Shown here piece by piece: positions 16,968-25,340 of a DNA stretch of 64,000 nt. Positions within the stretch are counted from its first letter, which is position 1. Each line of letters starts with the position of its first letter. Source of the DNA: Lysobacter sp. Root76 (GTDB taxonomy: Bacteria; Pseudomonadota; Gammaproteobacteria; Xanthomonadales; Xanthomonadaceae); assembly GCF_001428685.1 (NCBI RefSeq), contig NZ_LMIK01000007.1, positions 1 through 64,000 of the forward strand, given 5' to 3'. The translations under genes were made by a program, and so were the position numbers. Under the pieces are notes generated by a model. The model did not search any database. It saw only the letters and a program-made list of their open reading frames with translations, and was not told where the DNA came from.

Positions 16968-17537
16968 ATGGCAGACCCGGCGCCGTCAGCGCGCGAACCG
17001 GCATCGCTCGCCGACTATGGCGAGGATTGCGCCAGCCAATGGGAGAACATCTCCCTGCAGTACCGCGCGCCGTTGCGCGGATTCTTCTCCAAGCGAGTCA
17101 AGGATCCGGCCGAAGTCGAAGACCTGACCCAGGAGGTGTTCCTGCACCTGGTTCGGCGCGCGCGCGGCGGGCCGATCGAGCATGTAAAACAGTACGTTTT
17201 CCAGATCGCCGCCAACGCCCTGCGCGACTGGGGCCGCCGTCGCCAGGTCCGCGACCAGGACGCGCACGAGTCCTTCGACGAGGAAATTCACCAGCCCGCT
17301 ACGGAAATCTCGCCGGAGCGCGTCTTACTGGGAGAGGAGGCGGTGAAACTGGCTGTCGCCGTCCTGCGTGCGCTGCCGCAGCGTACGCGCGACGTGTTCG
17401 TGCTGCGCACAATGGAGAAGCGGAAATATATGGACATTGCCAACATGTTGGGCATTTCGGTGCGGGCCGCCGAAAAGCATATGGCCAAAGCGCTGGCGCA
17501 ACTGGGCCGCGCGATGGACTCGGAGACGCCGGAATGA
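16968..17537 (+). CDS. ECF sigma factor (FecI-like)
   Basis: A 189-residue sigma-70 family factor with region 2 (LRGFFSKRVKDPAEVEDLTQEVFLHLVR, about 35-62) and region 4 (LPQRTRDVFVLRTMEKRKYMDIANMLGISVRAAEKHMAKAL). It lacks region 3, as ECF factors do. Start 16968 (MADPAPSAREP) has GGGGAGGG 5 nt upstream; ATG 16953 is also in frame. A FecR-type anti-sigma gene and an STN-domain TonB receptor follow, so it should direct transcription in response to an extracellular substrate. It is divergent from pepQ. Confidence 0.92.
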   Translation: MADPAPSAREPASLADYGEDCASQWENISLQYRAPLRGFFSKRVKDPAEVEDLTQEVFLHLVRRARGGPIEHVKQYVFQIAANALRDWGRRRQVRDQDAHESFDEEIHQPATEISPERVLLGEEAVKLAVAVLRALPQRTRDVFVLRTMEKRKYMDIANMLGISVRAAEKHMAKALAQLGRAMDSETPE

Positions 17538-17616
17538 GCCGGGGCATGCAAGCCGGATGCGATCCGGTCGCCTGCGTCCGTGCGGTCGGGCCGGACGTGT
17601 CGAGGGAGGGCGTCGG

Positions 17617-18696
17617 ATGAACGGGAAAACCACGCCCATCGCGAGCGGACCGGGTCCCTTGCCGGACGATATCGACGAAGCGGCGGCGCGCTGGAGCGAA
17701 GTCCTGCTCGATGCCGACCCCGACGCCGACGCGTCCCTGCGCGCAGCCTTCGAATCCTGGCGCGCTGGCTCGCAGGCGCACGCCACTGCATTCCGGCGGG
17801 TGGAGGCCGCGCACGCTTTGGCGCGCGCGGTCGCCGATGCGCCGGAGATGCTGGAGCTGCGGCGCGAGACCCTGGCGCGCGCCGCGAACGCCAGGCCTTC
17901 GTGCGCGCCGCGCATCTACGCTTACTCGATAGCCGCCTCGCTGGTGGCCGTCGCCGCGATCGGTCTGCTGATCCTGCGGCCCGATGCGCCGGGCCGGATG
18001 GTCCGGGACATGCAGGACGCGATCGCCGGCAACGTCCACGAAACCGGCATCGGCCAGCGTTCGGAGGTGAAACTCGACGACGGTTCGGTGGTCACCCTGA
18101 ACACCGATAGCCGGGTCTCGGTGCATTACGAAGGCAGGATGCGCGCGGTGACGCTGGAGCGCGGGCAGGCCCTGTTCAAGGTGGCGAAGGACCGCTCGCG
18201 GCCGTTCGTCGTCACCGCGGACGGCCGCCAGGTGACCGCGCTGGGCACCGAGTTCGAGGTCCACATGTCCGAACGCCTGTTCGAGGTGACCCTGCTCGAA
18301 GGCCGCGTGACCGTGACCCGCGAACGCACGCAGCCGACCGCGATCGCCGTCGCGCCGACCGCGGAACTGCAGCCGGGCCAGCAGTTCGTCGCGCTGGCGG
18401 CGGCCGTGCCGCAGGTGCGCGCGGCCGACGTAAGGCGGGAAGTGAGCTGGCGGCACGGCCAGGTCGTGTTCGAGAACGAGAGCCTCGCCGACGCCGTCGC
18501 CGAGATCAACCGCTACTCGCGCAACCAGATCGTGCTCGGCGATACGCGTCTGGCGGCGCTGAAGATCAGCGGTGCGTTCAATACCGGCGACACCGACACC
18601 TTCGTCGACGCGGTGACCGCCTACTTCCCGATCGAACGCGCGGTAAGCCAGAGCGACGCGATCGTGCTGAAGCCGCGCGCGCCCGAGCGCGGCTGA
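17617..18696 (+). CDS. FecR-type anti-sigma factor / signal transducer
   Basis: A 359-residue single-pass inner-membrane protein. The cytosolic N-terminus (about 1-95, DUF4880-like: EAAARWSEVLLDAD, ESWRAGSQAHATAFRRVE) would hold the sigma factor. A transmembrane helix lies near 104-122 (YSIAASLVAVAAIGLLIL). The periplasmic FecR domain follows (VKLDDGSVVTLNTDSRVSVHY, ERGQALFKVAKDRSRPFVV, ALGTEFEV). The C-terminal 80 residues (FENESLADAVAEINRYSRN) resemble the STN-interacting end. It starts 79 bp after the sigma gene behind a GAGGGAGGG Shine-Dalgarno. Confidence 0.93.
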   Translation: MNGKTTPIASGPGPLPDDIDEAAARWSEVLLDADPDADASLRAAFESWRAGSQAHATAFRRVEAAHALARAVADAPEMLELRRETLARAANARPSCAPRIYAYSIAASLVAVAAIGLLILRPDAPGRMVRDMQDAIAGNVHETGIGQRSEVKLDDGSVVTLNTDSRVSVHYEGRMRAVTLERGQALFKVAKDRSRPFVVTADGRQVTALGTEFEVHMSERLFEVTLLEGRVTVTRERTQPTAIAVAPTAELQPGQQFVALAAAVPQVRAADVRREVSWRHGQVVFENESLADAVAEINRYSRNQIVLGDTRLAALKISGAFNTGDTDTFVDAVTAYFPIERAVSQSDAIVLKPRAPERG

Positions 18697-19024
18697 CGGC
18701 TCTTGCCTCCGATCCTCCCGTACGTGGCGCAGCAATGCGCCGCGTCGGGTTGCGTCGTGCCCGGCGGCCTCGCGTTCGATTGGTGTCGCGGCGCTCGCCG
18801 GCGCAGGCGCGGCCGGTACCGATCCCGCGCCGATGCGATCGCGGGCGAGGCGATGCCGCGGAACGCAGCTGCGATTTTGTTGCGCTGCAAAACAATTCCG
18901 AGGCGATCGGCGGGTTTCACCGCCCGCATCGCGATTGCGTCGGGACGGGTTCGGGTTTTCCGAATCGCTGCGTCCTTACAAACACGAGGCCACGCGAAGA
19001 GGGCCCGCCACCGGAGGGGAACCG
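18697..19024 (+). promoter_or_regulatory. 328-bp leader of the TonB receptor
   Basis: No gene is seen. It holds an imperfect dyad at 18874-18896 (ATTTTG ... CAAAACAAT), a small GC hairpin at 18911-18926 (GGCGG / CCGCC) and, just before the receptor start, GGAGGGGA. A promoter used by the adjacent ECF factor is expected in this stretch, but I cannot identify -35/-10 elements with confidence. Confidence 0.3.
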
Positions 19025-22000
19025 ATGCGAGTGCAAGACCAGAAGCGACTGTCGAGGCGCGTGCTCAAACCCTGTGTGCTGCTGCTGGCGTTGCTGCCGT
19101 ATCTGACCGCCTATGCCCGCGGCGATGCGATCACCGCCAGGTTCGATATCCCGCAGCAGCGGCTCGATGCCGCCTTGTCGGAATACGCGCGCCAGAGCGG
19201 CCAACAGTTGCTGTATTCGCCCGAACTCGCGGTCGGCAAGACCGGACGCGCGGTGCGCGGCGAGAAGCCGACCTTACAGGCGCTGGACGAACTGCTCGCA
19301 GGTACCGGTCTCAAATACTCGACCAGCGCATCCGGCGCGATCCTCATCAACGGCAGCGCGGGCGGACATTCGGCGTCGGAGGACGCCAAGCCTCCTGCCG
19401 ACGCGGTGCCACCGGGAAACGCAGAGGGGACCGCTGACACGCAGCCGGCGGCGGACTCCCAGGCAGAACCGCAAACGGCGCCCGATCCCACCGCTACGGC
19501 CAAGGCCCAGGCGGCGACCAATCTCGACACCATCGTGGTCACCGCGCAGAAGCGCGTCGAGCGCATTCAGGATGTGCCGATCGCGATCAGCGCGTTCAGC
19601 GGCGACGATCTGGGCGACCGCAAGATCGAAACCGGCGGCGATCTGGTGACGGCGACGCCGAACGTCACGTTCAGCAAAACCAACTTCGCCAGCTACAACT
19701 TTCAGATCCGAGGCATCGGCACGCAGGCCTTGTCGGTGACCACCGATCCGGCCGTGGCGATCAGCTTCAACAGCACGCCGATGATCCGGAACCGTCTGTT
19801 CGAACAAGAATACTTCGACGTGGACCGGGTCGAGGTGCTGCGCGGGCCGCAAGGCACCTTGTACGGCCGCAACGCCACCGCCGGCGTGGTCAACATGATC
19901 CCGAAGCTGGCCGACCCCAGCGCCTACGAAAGCTGGTTCAAGGTCGAAGCCGGCAATTTCGACAGCAAGCGGTTCAGCGGCATGGTCAACCTGCCGATCA
20001 ACGAGGCGCTGGCGTTCCGCATGGCCGGCGCCTGGACCGACCGCAGCGGCTACATCGAGAACACCGCCACCGGCAGGGATGTCGACGATCGCAGCCTGTG
20101 GTCGACGCGCGCCTCGGTGGTGTTCAAACCCAGCGACGCGACCAACCTGAGCCTGGTCTGGGAGCATTTCGACGAAGACGACAGGCGTGCGCGCACCGGC
20201 AAGCAGCTGTGCCATACCGACCCCGGCGCTACCGACGTCGACGGCATTCCGCCGAACAGCTTCGATCGCAACTTCATGAGCCAGGGCTGCGCGGACGGTT
20301 CGCTCTACGATCGCGGCGCCTTCGGCCTGCCCAACGGCGGCAGCCTGCCGTGGGTGCTGGCGAGCGGCACCTTTCCCGGCACACTGGCCTCGGCGCTCGA
20401 TCCCGACGGCAACTTCGTCGGCCCGATCTACCTCATTCCGCCGGGCGTGAACCCCTACGAGGGCCGCACCCAGTCGACCGACCTGCGCCAGATCGAGACC
20501 ACCTACGATCCCAGGTTCCAGGCCAAGAACGATGTCGTCCAGTTCAACTTCGACACCGAAATCAACGAGAAACTGAAGTTCGTCTCGCAGACGCTGTACA
20601 CGCGCGACAAGTACTACTCGACCCAGGACTACAACCGCTTCCAGTCCAATGCGGTGTTCACCGACACCGATCCGCTGGTGCAGATCACGCCCAACGGCGA
20701 TCTGGCGCCGGCCTATCCGCTGGCGCCGAAGGGCGTGCTTTGCGACCCGCAGCTGGGATGTTCGGATCGCATGCTGGGCGTCGACCTGGTCGATTCCTAC
20801 AGCAAGCAGTGGTCGCAGGAGTTCCGCCTGCAGTCGATGTCCGAAGGCCCGTTCAACTTCAGCATCGGCGCCAACTACCTGTACTACTCGGTCGACGAAA
20901 GCTACTACGTCTTCAACAACGTCTTCACCGCGATCGCGCGGAACTTCAACAACACCGCCGGCGTCGGCCTGGGTTCCGGCAATACCCCGGTCGACTGCCC
21001 GCAGGGCAACGGCGGCGCGACCGTCAATGGCTTGTCCGGCTACCCCTGCGTCTACATCGACCCGAACTCGCTCGACAGCATCGACGGCCAGGGGCACAAC
21101 TATTTCCGCAGCCGCAACGTCGCCAAGACCAAATCCGCCGCGTTGTTCGGCGAGGCCTACTGGCAGCTGTCCGATACGGTCAAGCTGACCGCCGGTCTGC
21201 GCCTGACCCGCGACACCAAGATCACCACGCCGTATCCGAGCCAGACCCTGCTGTCGTCCACCAAATCCGGCCCGCCGTACTACTCCTTCGTCGGCGCCGG
21301 CTTCGTCAACAGCGGCTACCCGGCGCTGCCCGATGTCCGTCAGACCTGGAACGAGCCGACCGGACGCCTGGTGCTGGACTGGAAACCCGACCTGCCGTTC
21401 ACCGACAGCACCCTGGTGTACCTGTCGGGCTCGCGCGGCTACAAGGCCGGCGGCACCAACTCGCCGGCCATCGGCGCCGATCCCGATTTCCTCAGCTTCA
21501 CCCAGCGCGATCTCGGATTCGATGCGGAGTTCGTCAACGCGTTCGAGCTCGGCATGAAGAACGTAATGGCCGACGGCAAGCTCAATCTGAACGCCACCGT
21601 GTTCTACAACGACTACCGTGGCTATCAGGTTTCGCAGATCCAGGACCGCGCCACCTTCAACGAGAACTTCGACGCCAAGACCTGGGGCGCGGAAATCGAA
21701 CTGGCGTGGCGGCCGACGCCGTCGTTCCAGCTCAGCGGCAACGTCGGGTTCCTGCGCACGCGCCTGGACGACAACCAGTACTCGATCGACGTGATGAATC
21801 GCACCCAGGGCAATCCCGACTGGGTCGTGTTGCGGCCGTGGGTGCAACAAGCCTCGAACTGCATCGCGCCGCGCGACAAGGTGGCGCAGGTCATGGCCCT
21901 GATCTACGCCGGCGGCGACGTCACCTCCAATGCAGGCATCATCCTCAACAGCTTCTGTTCGCTCAATTATCCGGTCGCGGTGGGCGGATTCACGCCGGGC

Positions 22001-22444
22001 GGCTCCTGGGGCGATGCGTTCGGGTTCTTCTACGACCCGCGTACCGACGCGCCGAACGGCGGCCAGGGCTTTGCGGCCAACGTCGGCGGCAACGAGCTGC
22101 CGAATGCGCCGCACATCACCGCCAGCCTCAGCCCGCAGTACACGTTCTTCACCGCGCACGGCGATTTCACCGTGCGTGCCGACTTGTACTACCAGGGCGC
22201 GAGCTGGGCGCGCATCTACCAGGACGAGATCGACCGCCTGCACGACTGGGGCAACGTCAACCTGTCGCTGACCTGGCAGAAGCCCGAAGCCGATCTGACC
22301 GTACAGCTCTACGTCAAGAATCTGCTCGACGGCAAGGCGATCACCGGCACCTTCCTCAACAGCGACGACAGCGGCCTGACCGCGAACGTGTTCACGCAGG
22401 ACCCTCGCATCATCGGCATCTCGCTGCGCAAGGGCTTCTTCTGA
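19025..22444 (+). CDS. TonB-dependent outer-membrane receptor with STN signalling domain
   Basis: A 1139-residue outer-membrane protein, large for the family. A signal peptide (about 1-33) precedes a secretin/TonB N-terminal (STN) domain (about 37-110: FDIPQQRLDAALSEYARQSG, LDELLAGTGLKYS), which signals to FecR. A Pro/Ala-rich linker follows (about 120-160). The plug contains LDTIVVTAQKR and VEVLRGPQGTLYGRNATAGVVNM. The barrel runs to a C-terminal Phe-Phe. LDTIVVTAQKRVERIQDVPIA is typical of Sphingomonas/Xanthomonad receptors for diverse, often hydrophobic or carbohydrate substrates, not only iron. With the upstream sigma/anti-sigma pair it forms a complete cell-surface signalling unit. Substrate unknown. 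Confidence 0.94.
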   Translation: MRVQDQKRLSRRVLKPCVLLLALLPYLTAYARGDAITARFDIPQQRLDAALSEYARQSGQQLLYSPELAVGKTGRAVRGEKPTLQALDELLAGTGLKYSTSASGAILINGSAGGHSASEDAKPPADAVPPGNAEGTADTQPAADSQAEPQTAPDPTATAKAQAATNLDTIVVTAQKRVERIQDVPIAISAFSGDDLGDRKIETGGDLVTATPNVTFSKTNFASYNFQIRGIGTQALSVTTDPAVAISFNSTPMIRNRLFEQEYFDVDRVEVLRGPQGTLYGRNATAGVVNMIPKLADPSAYESWFKVEAGNFDSKRFSGMVNLPINEALAFRMAGAWTDRSGYIENTATGRDVDDRSLWSTRASVVFKPSDATNLSLVWEHFDEDDRRARTGKQLCHTDPGATDVDGIPPNSFDRNFMSQGCADGSLYDRGAFGLPNGGSLPWVLASGTFPGTLASALDPDGNFVGPIYLIPPGVNPYEGRTQSTDLRQIETTYDPRFQAKNDVVQFNFDTEINEKLKFVSQTLYTRDKYYSTQDYNRFQSNAVFTDTDPLVQITPNGDLAPAYPLAPKGVLCDPQLGCSDRMLGVDLVDSYSKQWSQEFRLQSMSEGPFNFSIGANYLYYSVDESYYVFNNVFTAIARNFNNTAGVGLGSGNTPVDCPQGNGGATVNGLSGYPCVYIDPNSLDSIDGQGHNYFRSRNVAKTKSAALFGEAYWQLSDTVKLTAGLRLTRDTKITTPYPSQTLLSSTKSGPPYYSFVGAGFVNSGYPALPDVRQTWNEPTGRLVLDWKPDLPFTDSTLVYLSGSRGYKAGGTNSPAIGADPDFLSFTQRDLGFDAEFVNAFELGMKNVMADGKLNLNATVFYNDYRGYQVSQIQDRATFNENFDAKTWGAEIELAWRPTPSFQLSGNVGFLRTRLDDNQYSIDVMNRTQGNPDWVVLRPWVQQASNCIAPRDKVAQVMALIYAGGDVTSNAGIILNSFCSLNYPVAVGGFTPGGSWGDAFGFFYDPRTDAPNGGQGFAANVGGNELPNAPHITASLSPQYTFFTAHGDFTVRADLYYQGASWARIYQDEIDRLHDWGNVNLSLTWQKPEADLTVQLYVKNLLDGKAITGTFLNSDDSGLTANVFTQDPRIIGISLRKGFF

Positions 22445-22464
22445 AGCCCGACCTTCCTCCCATC

Positions 22465-22495
22465 CCTGCCGGCGTCGCTAGCGCAAACCGGCAGG
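22465..22495 (+). terminator. Hairpin after the TonB receptor
   Basis: CCTGCCGG (22465-22472) pairs with CCGGCAGG (22488-22495). It lies 21 bp after the receptor stop. There is no T-run, so it may attenuate rather than terminate before the next gene, which begins 98 bp later. Confidence 0.4.
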
Positions 22496-22593
22496 AAGTG
22501 TCGCCACGGCATCCGATCCATCGTGGCAAACCCGCCTGACGCATCGAGCGTCCGGCGATTCCGGTCGTACTCGTACAAGGAGAGTTGAATACC

Positions 22594-23130
22594 ATGAAGC
22601 TTAAGTCAGCCATACTCGCTGCCTGTGTTGCGGCAGGCGCGTTCTGCTCATCTTCCGCTTTCGCCGGTTGGGAAATCTATGACGCCGGGACCGCGACCTG
22701 GGGCGACGGAACCGTCGTCCTCTCGGGCCCGACCTCGGCTACCGTCAACGGCATCCCGGCGCCGTGCACCGCCAACTTCACGCTCACGGTAACGGGCGGC
22801 GTGGCCGTGGTCTCGGCCGCCACCTTCACCGGCAGCTCGACCTGCAACAACATCACCTCCAGCGCCGCGACCCCGCCGCACTGGTCGGTGTCGGGCACCG
22901 CTTCCGGTACTTCGGTGTCCACGACGGTCGGCGGAATCAGCATCACGATCCTGGGCAAGACCTGCACCGGCAGCGTCGCGGGCACGCTGACGAACGCGCA
23001 TCCCTACGGCGGCGGCAGCAACGGATTCTCGTTCCCCGTCACCAGCCTGCCCGTCACCGGCGGCGGCACCTGCACGGTCAAGTCGAATCCCTCGCTGACC
23101 GCCAGCAAGCCCATCCAGCTGACGCCTTGA
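22594..23130 (+). CDS. Secreted protein resembling PraB (alkane-oxidation activator family)
   Basis: A 178-residue exported protein. Residues 1-25 are a signal peptide (MKLKSAILAACVAAGAFCSS, ending AFA). The mature part is rich in Thr, Ser, Gly and Ala with regularly spaced cysteines (CTANFTLT, STCNNITS, KTCTGSV, GTCTVKS) and looks all-beta. The pattern recalls PraA/PraB proteins of Pseudomonas and Xanthomonads, secreted helpers in alkane use or surface hydrophobicity; this is from memory and needs a search. Start 22594 is chosen over TTG 22585, which abuts the Shine-Dalgarno AGGAGAG. It lies downstream of the signalling receptor. Confidence 0.7.
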   Translation: MKLKSAILAACVAAGAFCSSSAFAGWEIYDAGTATWGDGTVVLSGPTSATVNGIPAPCTANFTLTVTGGVAVVSAATFTGSSTCNNITSSAATPPHWSVSGTASGTSVSTTVGGISITILGKTCTGSVAGTLTNAHPYGGGSNGFSFPVTSLPVTGGGTCTVKSNPSLTASKPIQLTP

Positions 23131-23378
23131 GTGCGGACATCCGTGCGATCGGACCCTAGGCATCGATCGTAAGCACGGCCACGACGCCGACGGCACCCGC
23201 GTTTTGGTACGGGCCATCCCCGCCGCTACGAGCACGGACCGCTCAAAGCATGGATCGCTTTAAGCGGCGCGGGATGGGCCCACCGCCGTCGGCATGGACG
23301 GCGCCGCGACCCGACCCCGGTTCGCGGCGCATCGGGCCATCGTCGAAACGGCTCTCCCATTCCATCCAGGAGTTAAAC
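23131..23378 (+). other. 248-bp gap between the two secreted-protein genes
   Basis: No gene is supported. The frame of the next gene is open through much of it but lacks a plausible start. The last 12 bp carry CCAGGAG before ATG 23379. A separate promoter is likely but not identifiable by eye. Confidence 0.3.
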
Positions 23379-24293
23379 ATGTTCAAGACGACGCTTTCCG
23401 TGGCTTTTGCCACGGCCTTAGCCGGAATCGCCGTCACGTCCGCCGCATCCGCGGCCGTACCCACCGGTCCCTACGCGATCTTCAAGTACTGCCCGTACAA
23501 CAATCCGCAAGTCGGCGCCTGCGTGGTCAACACCACCACTTCCGGCACGCTCGCGATGGGCGCCACCACCTTGCCGATCACCCAACCGATCGTGTTGCAG
23601 GGCGGTGTGATCGACACCGGCCCCTCGCCGCTCTACGACGCGGTGGGCGCGGCGACGCTGTCGGCTCCGGCGGCGAAAGTGCCCGGCGGCCTGCTCGGCA
23701 TCACCAACCCCTTGCCGGAGTGGCCGCTCCCGCTTTGGGTCGCGTTCTGGAACATCGTCGGCACGGTCAACGACGTGACCGCGACCATGGAGCCGGTCGA
23801 CACCATCCAGACCAACTTCGGCAATGCACTGTTTCCTCCGGACGACGGTAGCGACCCCACCGCGGCGACGCTGAAGGTGCGCGTGCGCCTGCAGAACCCG
23901 TTCCTGGGCAACAGCTGCTATATCGGCTCGGCGCAGAACCCGATCACGATCAAGCTGCAAACCGGCACCACCCAGCCGCCGCTGCCGAATCTGCCGATTT
24001 CGGGCAACCCGGGCAGCTACGACTTCGAGACGACCGATCCGGACAACGGCTACAGCGTGCTCCACATCAGCGACAACACCCTGGTCGACAACTCGTTCGC
24101 GGTGCCGGCGGCGAAGGGCTGCGGCAACATCGCCTTGGGCTTGCCGATCATCACCCAGCTGCTCGATACGCTGGTCTCGGGCGCGGTGAACCTGAAGGTG
24201 GGCCTGCCCTCGGCCTCAGGCAAGAACACCGCCATCATGAGCGGCAAGTCCGCCATCGCCGGTACGCCGTCGGTGCTGTCCAGCGTTCAATAA
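23379..24293 (+). CDS. Secreted protein of unknown function, actinobacterial-like
   Basis: A 304-residue exported protein with a signal peptide (MFKTTLSVAFATALAGIAV, cleavage after about residue 26). The mature N-terminus FKYCPYNNPQVGACVVNTTT, then GTLAMGATTLPITQPIVLQGG, recalls secreted proteins of Streptomyces, Nocardia and Rhodococcus with a 'CP.NNP...C' opening; this is recollection, not a search. Cysteines are few (CPYNN, GACV, NSCYIG, KGCGN) and could form two disulfides. No transmembrane segment after the signal. It sits behind the PraB-like gene in the receptor module and ends at a strong hairpin. The function is not known to me. Confidence 0.75.
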   Translation: MFKTTLSVAFATALAGIAVTSAASAAVPTGPYAIFKYCPYNNPQVGACVVNTTTSGTLAMGATTLPITQPIVLQGGVIDTGPSPLYDAVGAATLSAPAAKVPGGLLGITNPLPEWPLPLWVAFWNIVGTVNDVTATMEPVDTIQTNFGNALFPPDDGSDPTAATLKVRVRLQNPFLGNSCYIGSAQNPITIKLQTGTTQPPLPNLPISGNPGSYDFETTDPDNGYSVLHISDNTLVDNSFAVPAAKGCGNIALGLPIITQLLDTLVSGAVNLKVGLPSASGKNTAIMSGKSAIAGTPSVLSSVQ

Positions 24294-24326
24294 GTGACGG
24301 GCGATTCGCGCGATGCAACACCCTAC

Positions 24327-24354
24327 GCAAGGCGGTTCGCGAGAACCGCCTTGC
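24327..24354 (+). terminator. 12-bp perfect stem-loop after the secreted-protein gene
   Basis: GCAAGGCGGTTC (24327-24338), GCGA loop, GAACCGCCTTGC (24343-24354). It falls between the 24293 stop and the 24369 start and marks a likely transcript boundary. A weak T content follows. Confidence 0.6.
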
Positions 24355-24368
24355 GATACTATCGAGGC

Positions 24369-25340
24369 ATGAATCGAGGGGTTCTGTGGATGGCGCTGGT
24401 TGCGACGGCCGTAGCCGTCGGCGCGTATTGCTTTGAACGCTTTGGGGACGGTCAGGCCGCGGCGGAGACCAATTCGGTACGGGCCGGGACGCAAGCCGAG
24501 ACGCCTGCGGTGGCCGGTGGAAACCCCGGTTCCGCAACGACGCTTCAAGTCTCGGTATCGCCCGGTTCGGCTGCCGCACCGTTGAAGGACGCATTCGCGC
24601 AGTTGCAGGCGCAAGCCGAGGCCGGCGATGCCGTCGCTGCGACCCGCCTGTATCGAAATGTCGGGTTTTGCAGCCGCTTGCCAGCACTGGATTGGATGTT
24701 GACGCGCACCGCCGACGAGCTGCTCGCGCAAAAGACCGAAAAGATGGATGCGCAGCAGCTACGCGACTACAAGATCCAGCTCGATGCGATCGAAGAGCGC
24801 AAGCCGGTCATGAAGCGCTTCCACGATCTGTGCGACGGAGCCAGCGCCGAAATGCTCGCCAGCCTGGTGCCCAGCCTCAAGCGTGCCGCCGAACTCGGCG
24901 ACGTCGATGCGCGCGCCTGTTATCTCAAGCAGGGGCCGAATGTCGATCCGCGCAGTTTCGCGACGCGGCCCGAGCTGCTCGACGGTTATCGTCGCAGCGT
25001 CCATGCCCTGATCGATTCCGGTATGCAGGCAGGAGATTGGAAAGTGGTCGACATCGTCCGCCATGCGTCCCGAGTCGGCTCCGACAGCCTGCTTTCCGGC
25101 CTGCTGGGTTCGGACCCTACGCTGCACTACCGCTATCTCAAGCTATACCGCCTCGGCATGGGGCCGCGCGATGGCGCCCGACTGGATCAGCAGCTCGACT
25201 CCGCGGCCGCCTCGTTGTCTCCTGCGCAGCGCATAGACGCCGATGTCTGGGCGCAGACCACCTTGCAGAAGAGTTTCAGCGGTTACTCTGCGCAGGAAAC
25301 GCCCGAGGGCTGGGATCCTTGCGGGTTCTCCTACGAATGA
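24369..25340 (+). CDS. Membrane-anchored protein of unknown function, tandem paralogue 1
   Basis: A 323-residue protein. One N-terminal hydrophobic helix (LWMALVATAVAVGAYCF, about 6-22) anchors or exports a hydrophilic, largely helical body. LQAQAEAGDAVAATRLYRNV and AAELGDVDARACYL are Sel1/TPR-like helical hairpins. Conserved Cys residues occur in FCSRL, LCDGAS, ARACYL and DPCGF. I do not recognise a named family. The next gene is a clear paralogue overlapping by 4 bp (ATGA), so the two are coupled. Start 24369 (MNRGVLWM) fits the anchor; the frame is open upstream through the terminator. Confidence 0.75.
   Translation: MNRGVLWMALVATAVAVGAYCFERFGDGQAAAETNSVRAGTQAETPAVAGGNPGSATTLQVSVSPGSAAAPLKDAFAQLQAQAEAGDAVAATRLYRNVGFCSRLPALDWMLTRTADELLAQKTEKMDAQQLRDYKIQLDAIEERKPVMKRFHDLCDGASAEMLASLVPSLKRAAELGDVDARACYLKQGPNVDPRSFATRPELLDGYRRSVHALIDSGMQAGDWKVVDIVRHASRVGSDSLLSGLLGSDPTLHYRYLKLYRLGMGPRDGARLDQQLDSAAASLSPAQRIDADVWAQTTLQKSFSGYSAQETPEGWDPCGFSYE

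Noticed and set aside
19274-22243. 989-codon minus-strand open frame across the STN-TonB receptor
   Set aside because: Antisense shadow; the plus-strand product has signal peptide, STN, plug and barrel motifs. Similar antisense frames over btuB, clpB, spoT and the GGDEF/EAL genes were rejected for the same reason.
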